Position numbers and translations under genes: made by a program. Below, one piece after another: positions 23,229 through 28,324 of a stretch of DNA of 28,324 bases. Position 1 is the stretch's first letter. Every line of letters begins with the position of its first letter. This DNA comes from Galbitalea sp036271795. GTDB lineage: Bacteria > Actinomycetota > Actinomycetes > Actinomycetales > Microbacteriaceae. The stretch lies in NCBI GenBank assembly GCA_036271795.1, contig DATAZY010000049.1, forward strand, positions 1-28,324. Direction: 5' to 3'. The notes below the pieces were generated by a model. That model saw nothing but the letters and a program-made list of their open reading frames with translations. It was not told the origin of the DNA and did no database searches.

Positions 23229-26200
23229 CCGTTGTCCGCCTCTCGGAGGATGCCAGCCGGGTCGGCCGAGCGCTGCCCGCGTGCAATAGCGCCCACGACC
23301 GCGAGCAGTACTACGGCGACGACGACGACCAGAAGCGCCAGCTGCAGCCACGGAATAATCACGCGCACGCCGGGGACGGCGGGTGTTCCATTCGGCGACA
23401 GCGCGATGAGGGGGCCAGCCAGCAGGCCGAGCACGACTCCGACCGCGAGGCCGAACACCACTCCCAGTAAGCAGAGCACGAAGGACTCGGCGCCGAAGAG
23501 GCCGACGAGTCGGCGGCGGGAGAGCCCGATCGCACGAAGCTGCGCCAGCTCAATTCGCCGGGCAGCGAGAGCCGAGGCCGAATGCACTGCAAAACCAATC
23601 GCGGCAAGGAGCGCGGCGGCCGCGATTGCGAGCCACAGCGCGGCCTGGGTGGCGACCCGAAGCGGATCCTGCTGCATCTGAAGTGCCAGTACCGCCGAGC
23701 TTCTGGCCGGACCGGCCCCCCCGGTCGACGGGTGCGCCGCCACGTAGGATCCGGCGGTCGCTGCCGGGACATTCACCCACCACTCGTCCACCATGGATCC
23801 GGTCTGGCCGCTCTGCACCAGCGCCCGCTCAAGCGCCGATTGGTCGATCAGGACCGCGTTCGTGCTGGATGATGCAGCTCCCGCGGCTGCACTCGGGGTC
23901 AGGAGCGAGCTGTCGACCGTGCCGGGGACCAGCGGCGTCGTTGCGGTCACCTCGACTTCGACATCCCCGGCCGCGAAGCTGAGAACGAGAACTGCGCCCG
24001 GACCGACATCGAGGGTGTGAGCGAGGGCGGTCGAAAGCACAACCGGAACCCGGTCAACAGATGGCCATGCCGTGGTCGAATAGGTGGCGGGATTGGCCTG
24101 CACGTTTTGGGGAATTGTCACGGAAAGTCCAACCTGCCAACCGTGAACGCTGATGAGCTCGGCCGGTGCGTCAAAATCGCTTCCCGCACCCCAGCTCGAG
24201 TTGGCCGAACCGGTCGCCAGATCGGTTGAGGATGAACCGCCCGACTCGCCCTCGAGCGAAGCGACCTGTCCGAGAAGGATGTTCGTCGACTGTGTCGGGC
24301 CGGCCTCGTAGGTGGCCTGGTCGCCGAGAAAGACGCTGGTCTGTAAACCGACCAGCTGGAGGGGCAGGGGGCGTTTCGCGCCGTGTGCGAGGGTGGGGAA
24401 GGCGGCAGACACCGCGTGCGGAACGCCATCCACGGGAATCGAACCGAGGTCGATCGTGCTCAGCAAACCTGCACCATCTTCGATGATTGCTCGGACGTCA
24501 GCCGATACCCCGAGCAGAGGCTGGTCGGCGTTGCCAACCTGCGCAATGGCCGAAATTCCCGACGGATCTCCCGGAAGCACGATGCCGTGCACGGGGCTCG
24601 AACTCCCCTTCAGGTGCGACGCGATGACTGAACCGCCCTCTCGAGCGAGCTGGCCCCTGGTCAGCATCGATCGCGCCGCGGGGGTGAGTCCGAGCACCAC
24701 CGCGTTGGTGTCTTCCCCGCCTGCGCCATCCTCGGCGACATCCGCGACCCTTCGGATGACCGGTTGCGGCATGCCCTTCGCGCCATTGACGAGTAGCGCC
24801 CGCTGGGCGCCGCTGTCGGCGGCAACGGCCGGAACCCGGACCTGCGGTCCGACCGCGTAGTCGGCCTGGTCGACCTGGGACTGCTGCCAGGTGGCCAGAA
24901 ATGTCTGGCTGAACGTCCCGACGGCGAGGGCGAGAGTCAGCAGCAGGACGACCGCCGTCGCCCGCTGGGACCGGCGACCGATTTCCCAGGACGCCAGCCG
25001 AAACAGGATGCCGGACGAACGCGATCCGATCGCGTCGATGAGTCGGGCAAGCAGCGGAAAAAGCCGGGCCGCCAGGAGTGCACCGGCCAGAAGTACGAGA
25101 GCGGGTGCGGCGACGAGGACGGGATCCACCGACAGGGTTGCGGTCGCTCCGACCGGACTTTGGTAAATCGAAAGCTGCCAGAAGGCCACCACCGCAAGAG
25201 CGACGACACCGAGGTCAAGCCCGGAGCGAAGTAGCCCCGAGACTCGTCGCTGCCGCGACTTGGTCTGTTCCGCCGAAACAAAGCTGCCGGAGCGACCCAG
25301 CAGAGACAGGATGAGGACGAGAACGAACACGGCGCCGAGCGCGATCGAGGTGAGCCATGCACTCGCGGGAAGGCCGGAATCTGCTGGCACTCGCGCCGCG
25401 ACCATCGCCGGCTGTGCCGCGATGACGGCGTAGACGACGCGCCCCAGGGGTGCACCGACGGCCGCCGTCACCACGCCGACGACGCCTGCCTCCAGAAAGG
25501 CGATGCCGAGAAGCTGACCGCGAGACGCACCCCGCGCGCGCATGAGCTCCCGATCGCCGGATCTCGCCTCGTTGAACAGGCGCGCCGCCTGAGCCAGCGC
25601 CGCGATCGACAGCACCAGCAGAAGGAGCGTCACGACGACAACCGTGGAACGGGTCACGACGAGAGCGGCCAGGATCTGTTCGAGCGGAACACTTGCGTTG
25701 CCGGAATACGTCACCTGGCTAGCGACAGCTCCGATCTGTCCCGGTATGCCGGATTCCGCCGACCCAAGGCGCGCGATGAGCGGCGCAAGCTGGTCGGCAG
25801 TCGTGGTGGCAAGAGTCGGGGTGTAGTCGAGCTCGGCACGGTCCGCCACGACACCCATCGCGTCGAGCGAACCGGGCGCGGTAAGCAGCGGACCAAAGCC
25901 GACAGCCTCAACCTGCTGGAAGTCGCTCACGATCTCGAAGCTGGGGCTGAATCCGGCCGCGCGGAGCGGATCCTGCGACCAGTACTCCGAATCCGGCTTC
26001 AGCAGCTGATAGATGCCGACAATCTTCACCGTGACGGCTCGCCTGCCCCCGGCGTAGGAGAAGTTGCTGCCGATGTGCAGTCCCAGGCGCTTGGCTGCCG
26101 TATCTGGTATCGCGACTTGCACCGTGCTCGCGGTGGGCGAAGGGGCGGTCGTTGGCAGAACACCGCTGGTCACTTTGATGTGATTGGCCACTCCCCCCAG

Positions 26201-26614
26201 TTCGCCGAAATACGCCAGGGTGGCCACTGACTGATCCGCGCTGACCGGGTAGGGCGCCGAGTATGCCCGCACCGTTCGCGTTGCCGTGACGCCACGACCG
26301 AGCACGGATTGGATGGCACCGCCAACGCGCTTCTCGGTGGCGGCCAGACTCAGTCTCGCCTGCTCCAGGTCAACGGACATCGTAGTCTGCGACGTGGAGA
26401 CCGCCGCCAGGGACGTTCGGATGGCCGACTGCTCGGTCGCGGTGAGCAACAACCCGACCGAGGTGACGACGGTGGCGGCGAGCACTGCGACGGCCAGGAC
26501 CAGGATGAGAAGGCGAGACTGTCGAAACAGGCGCCGACGCGCCACGCGGAAACGCCACGCCCGCAGCGCACCACCGCCTGTAGTACCCCGCTTCAACCCA
26601 GCACCGCGCCCCAT
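23225..26614 (-). CDS. FtsX/MacB-family ABC permease, about 1129 aa
   Basis: This is the first gene of the operon. It has TM1 at about 34-58, a large extracytoplasmic domain, a central helix bundle with the FtsX motif LMRARGASRGQLLGIAFLE, a second and larger extracytoplasmic domain, and a final three-helix bundle with AQLRAIGLSRRRLVGLFGAE. At about 1129 aa it is longer than most family members, the extra length being extracytoplasmic and Ala/Ser/Thr/Gly-rich. I chose ATG 26614. An in-frame TTG at 26656 (1143 aa) is an alternative, and neither has a good Shine-Dalgarno. It probably pairs with the downstream permease and the two ATPases, giving one heteromeric or two homomeric pumps. Confidence 0.86.
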   Translation of the reverse strand: MGRGAGLKRGTTGGGALRAWRFRVARRRLFRQSRLLILVLAVAVLAATVVTSVGLLLTATEQSAIRTSLAAVSTSQTTMSVDLEQARLSLAATEKRVGGAIQSVLGRGVTATRTVRAYSAPYPVSADQSVATLAYFGELGGVANHIKVTSGVLPTTAPSPTASTVQVAIPDTAAKRLGLHIGSNFSYAGGRRAVTVKIVGIYQLLKPDSEYWSQDPLRAAGFSPSFEIVSDFQQVEAVGFGPLLTAPGSLDAMGVVADRAELDYTPTLATTTADQLAPLIARLGSAESGIPGQIGAVASQVTYSGNASVPLEQILAALVVTRSTVVVVTLLLLVLSIAALAQAARLFNEARSGDRELMRARGASRGQLLGIAFLEAGVVGVVTAAVGAPLGRVVYAVIAAQPAMVAARVPADSGLPASAWLTSIALGAVFVLVLILSLLGRSGSFVSAEQTKSRQRRVSGLLRSGLDLGVVALAVVAFWQLSIYQSPVGATATLSVDPVLVAAPALVLLAGALLAARLFPLLARLIDAIGSRSSGILFRLASWEIGRRSQRATAVVLLLTLALAVGTFSQTFLATWQQSQVDQADYAVGPQVRVPAVAADSGAQRALLVNGAKGMPQPVIRRVADVAEDGAGGEDTNAVVLGLTPAARSMLTRGQLAREGGSVIASHLKGSSSPVHGIVLPGDPSGISAIAQVGNADQPLLGVSADVRAIIEDGAGLLSTIDLGSIPVDGVPHAVSAAFPTLAHGAKRPLPLQLVGLQTSVFLGDQATYEAGPTQSTNILLGQVASLEGESGGSSSTDLATGSANSSWGAGSDFDAPAELISVHGWQVGLSVTIPQNVQANPATYSTTAWPSVDRVPVVLSTALAHTLDVGPGAVLVLSFAAGDVEVEVTATTPLVPGTVDSSLLTPSAAAGAASSSTNAVLIDQSALERALVQSGQTGSMVDEWWVNVPAATAGSYVAAHPSTGGAGPARSSAVLALQMQQDPLRVATQAALWLAIAAAALLAAIGFAVHSASALAARRIELAQLRAIGLSRRRLVGLFGAESFVLCLLGVVFGLAVGVVLGLLAGPLIALSPNGTPAVPGVRVIIPWLQLALLVVVVAVVLLAVVGAIARGQRSADPAGILREADNG

Positions 26615-26676
26615 CGCACCCGCATCAGCTCCGTCGCTTCTCCACGTAGCGGCCAAGTCTCAGAGTCCGCCTCGCA

Positions 26677-26705
26677 ATCCTAACCTTGAGTTCACATCCT
26701 GAACC
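26677..26705 (-). promoter_or_regulatory. Candidate promoter and operator of the ABC/two-component operon
   Basis: On the minus strand GGTTCAGGAT (26696-26705) and GGTTAGGAT (26677-26685) form a near-perfect direct repeat with a 20-nt period. The second copy contains TAGGAT (26677-26682), a good actinobacterial -10. An inverted repeat GTTCA-N5-TGAAC (26690-26704) overlaps the first copy. No convincing -35 is seen at 17-18 nt, which would fit an activated promoter. OmpR-family regulators commonly bind such direct repeats, so self-regulation is inferred. Confidence 0.45.
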
Positions 26706-26724
26706 CAAGCCTCTACCCGTGTTT

Positions 26725-26782
26725 GCCCCCGTGCGGAACGTAGGTCCCCGTACGAGCAGGGGCGGACGTTCCGCACGGGGGC
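26725..26782. terminator. 17-bp perfect inverted repeat hairpin
   Basis: Arms 26725-26741 (GCCCCCGTGCGGAACGT) and 26766-26782 are perfectly complementary over 17 bp. They surround a 24-nt centre that has its own CCCC/GGGG stem (26746-26749 with 26759-26762). The right arm ends at the stop codon of the decayed AbiEi-like gene, and the operon promoter starts about 20 nt from the left arm. It could be a U-less terminator that insulates the operon, or a member of a dispersed palindromic repeat family. No T-tract follows on either strand. Confidence 0.6.
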
Positions 26783-27645
26783 TACGGGATGGGAAGTCCG
26801 GCGCGCTGCAGGTGTGCGCGCAACTCCTGGGGATTTACACCGACGGCCCACGGCCACCTGGTCATGCCTTCGTCCAGGGCACGGATGCGATCTTCCCGAC
26901 GCTTCTCAGCGAGGACCACTTCGGATGTGGTCCGACCGCCTCGTAGCTCAGGATCAAGGTACTTGGAGTCTCCGTCTGCCTCACCCGCCAGCCTGTACTC
27001 ACGCCAATAAAAGTCGGTGTTTCCGATGTCGCCCAGATGATCGCGGAATGAAACCTGAAGTTCGGGCATGGGACACCCGATCTTCTTCATGTTGAATCGA
27101 CTTACCGACTCAAGCGGCGACTCAGCGCCGGTTTGACCAAATTCGAGGACACCACGGGCACGCGTGGCGCGACGAAAGTTTCCACGCGCGAGGTAGCAAT
27201 CCCAAAGTTCGTCCTATCCGAGCAATGGCGGGAAGGGGCCAAAGCGATCAATGAGGAGCGCTCGGTCGACCGCGACTATCGCCGTAAGACGGTCCGCGTA
27301 CGCGGCGAGATCAAGAACGGTACGGGCGATCGACGTCACGAGCATCCCGTCCACCTCGACAATTTCGTCATCACCAACGACGAGGGTGTGTTTGACGACA
27401 CCCCGTCGCGACCGTCCGCCAGACACTCGGCCTATCGAGACATGCACTTTGGCCGCGACTGCACGAATTGTCACTACATACCGATCACGTTCTTTAAGGT
27501 CGAGCCATGGAGCGATCGGGACATAGGCACCCCTCGCGACGCGAACCTCACTCCCATTCATGGCGCCCCGCGCATGCACCTGTCCCGAAATGTCGAACTG
27601 GTCGAGATCTCGGACGAACGTCAGATCTGGAAGCGGCTGGGCCAT
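26782..27645 (-). pseudogene. Decayed AbiEi antitoxin-like/DUF559-like gene with an amber stop
   Basis: One reading frame runs from ATG 27645 (MAQPLPDLTFVRDL) to a TAG at 26782-26784 and is interrupted only by a TAG at 27214-27216. The N-terminal part has ARGAYVPIAPW and VEVDGMLVTSIARTVLDLAA. The C-terminal part has SPLESVSRFNMKKIGCPMPE, TDFYWREYRLAGEADGDSKY, EKRREDRIRAL and TRWPWAVGVNP, the plan of the AbiEi-like, DUF559-like proteins common in actinobacteria. Compared with that plan as I remember it, the SHxSAA-x-LHGLP region expected between AVAA and KVHVSIG is missing, suggesting an in-frame deletion as well. A C-terminal restart at ATG 27090 could yield a 102-aa piece. Most likely a pseudogene. 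Confidence 0.75.
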
Positions 27646-27770
27646 TCCCCGATCTTGCGTCGCGCGCCCCCAACGTGACGCTGCTTGAGCAACTCTGCGG
27701 ACATCCCGGCCGCCGCACCACATGTCGCGGACAGGCGGTGCGGCCCCCGGGTGGGATGGCCGGGAAACGC

Positions 27771-27806
27771 AAAACGGAGGCCGGACCATCGGTCCGACCC
27801 CCGTTT
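27771..27806 (-). terminator. Rho-independent terminator of tuf
   Basis: Arms 27772-27787 and 27791-27806 pair over 16 bp with two G-U pairs and a 3-nt loop. On the mRNA strand the stem begins AAACGGGGG and ends CCTCCGTTTT, with TTTTGCGTTT following. It lies 16 nt after the tuf stop codon. It is the clearest intrinsic terminator in the window and marks the end of the str operon. Confidence 0.9.
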
Positions 27807-27822
27807 ACTTTGGAACGAGCTA

Positions 27823-28324
<502 letters not shown>

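Noticed and set aside
26614..26656. TTG start at 26656 for the first permease
   Set aside because: It adds 14 unremarkable residues and has no clear Shine-Dalgarno. The ATG at 26614 is equally supported, so it was kept, with the alternative noted in the entry.
27214..27789. Start at 27789 for the AbiEi-like gene
   Set aside because: That start lies inside the tuf terminator and the added 48 residues look non-coding; ATG 27645 fits the family better.

Overview
The window is a stretch of high-GC actinobacterial chromosome, most likely from the family Microbacteriaceae. The evidence is the ribosomal gene order, actinobacterial-type SecY, RpoA and Adk sequences, the absence of rpsN and rpsD from the cluster, and short GC-rich palindromic repeats of the kind I remember from that family. 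Family placement is inference; the genus is not determined. Every gene I can support lies on the minus strand, so transcription runs from high to low coordinates.

In transcription order, the right edge (27823-28324) holds the 3' part of tuf (EF-Tu), the end of the str operon, followed by a clear intrinsic terminator. Next comes a decayed AbiEi/DUF559-like gene (26782-27645), interrupted by one in-frame amber codon, and a 17-bp perfect inverted repeat. The accessory block 16690-26614 is one tightly coupled operon: two very large FtsX/MacB-type permeases, two ABC ATPases (one carrying a C-terminal AbrB/SpoVT-like swapped-hairpin domain), an OmpR-family response regulator and its histidine kinase. 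Adjoining genes in the ABC part overlap by 4 nt. The layout suggests an envelope-stress or antimicrobial-response exporter under its own two-component control. A polyprenol-phosphate-mannose-synthase-like glycosyltransferase and a DUF1275 (YoaK-like) membrane protein follow, overlapping by 74 nt.

From 14666 to the left edge lies the S10-spc-alpha ribosomal supercluster: rpsJ, rplC, rplD, rplW, rplB, rpsS, rplV, rpsC, rplP, rpmC, rpsQ, rplN, rplX, rplE, rpsH, rplF, rplR, rpsE, rpmD, rplO, secY, adk, map, infA, rpmJ, rpsM, rpsK and the first 15 codons of rpoA. These genes supply the ribosome, the translocon, N-terminal methionine removal, adenylate balance, translation initiation and RNA polymerase.

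Points of interest are the ABC ATPase-AbrB-like fusion, the promoter-proximal direct repeat of the ABC operon, a terminator-like 12-bp inverted repeat inside rplD, a hairpin that displays the adk Shine-Dalgarno in its loop, a strong rplO-secY stem-loop, and low-complexity charged tails on L15, S5, L29 and S17. I found no tRNA, rRNA, CRISPR array or insertion sequence.
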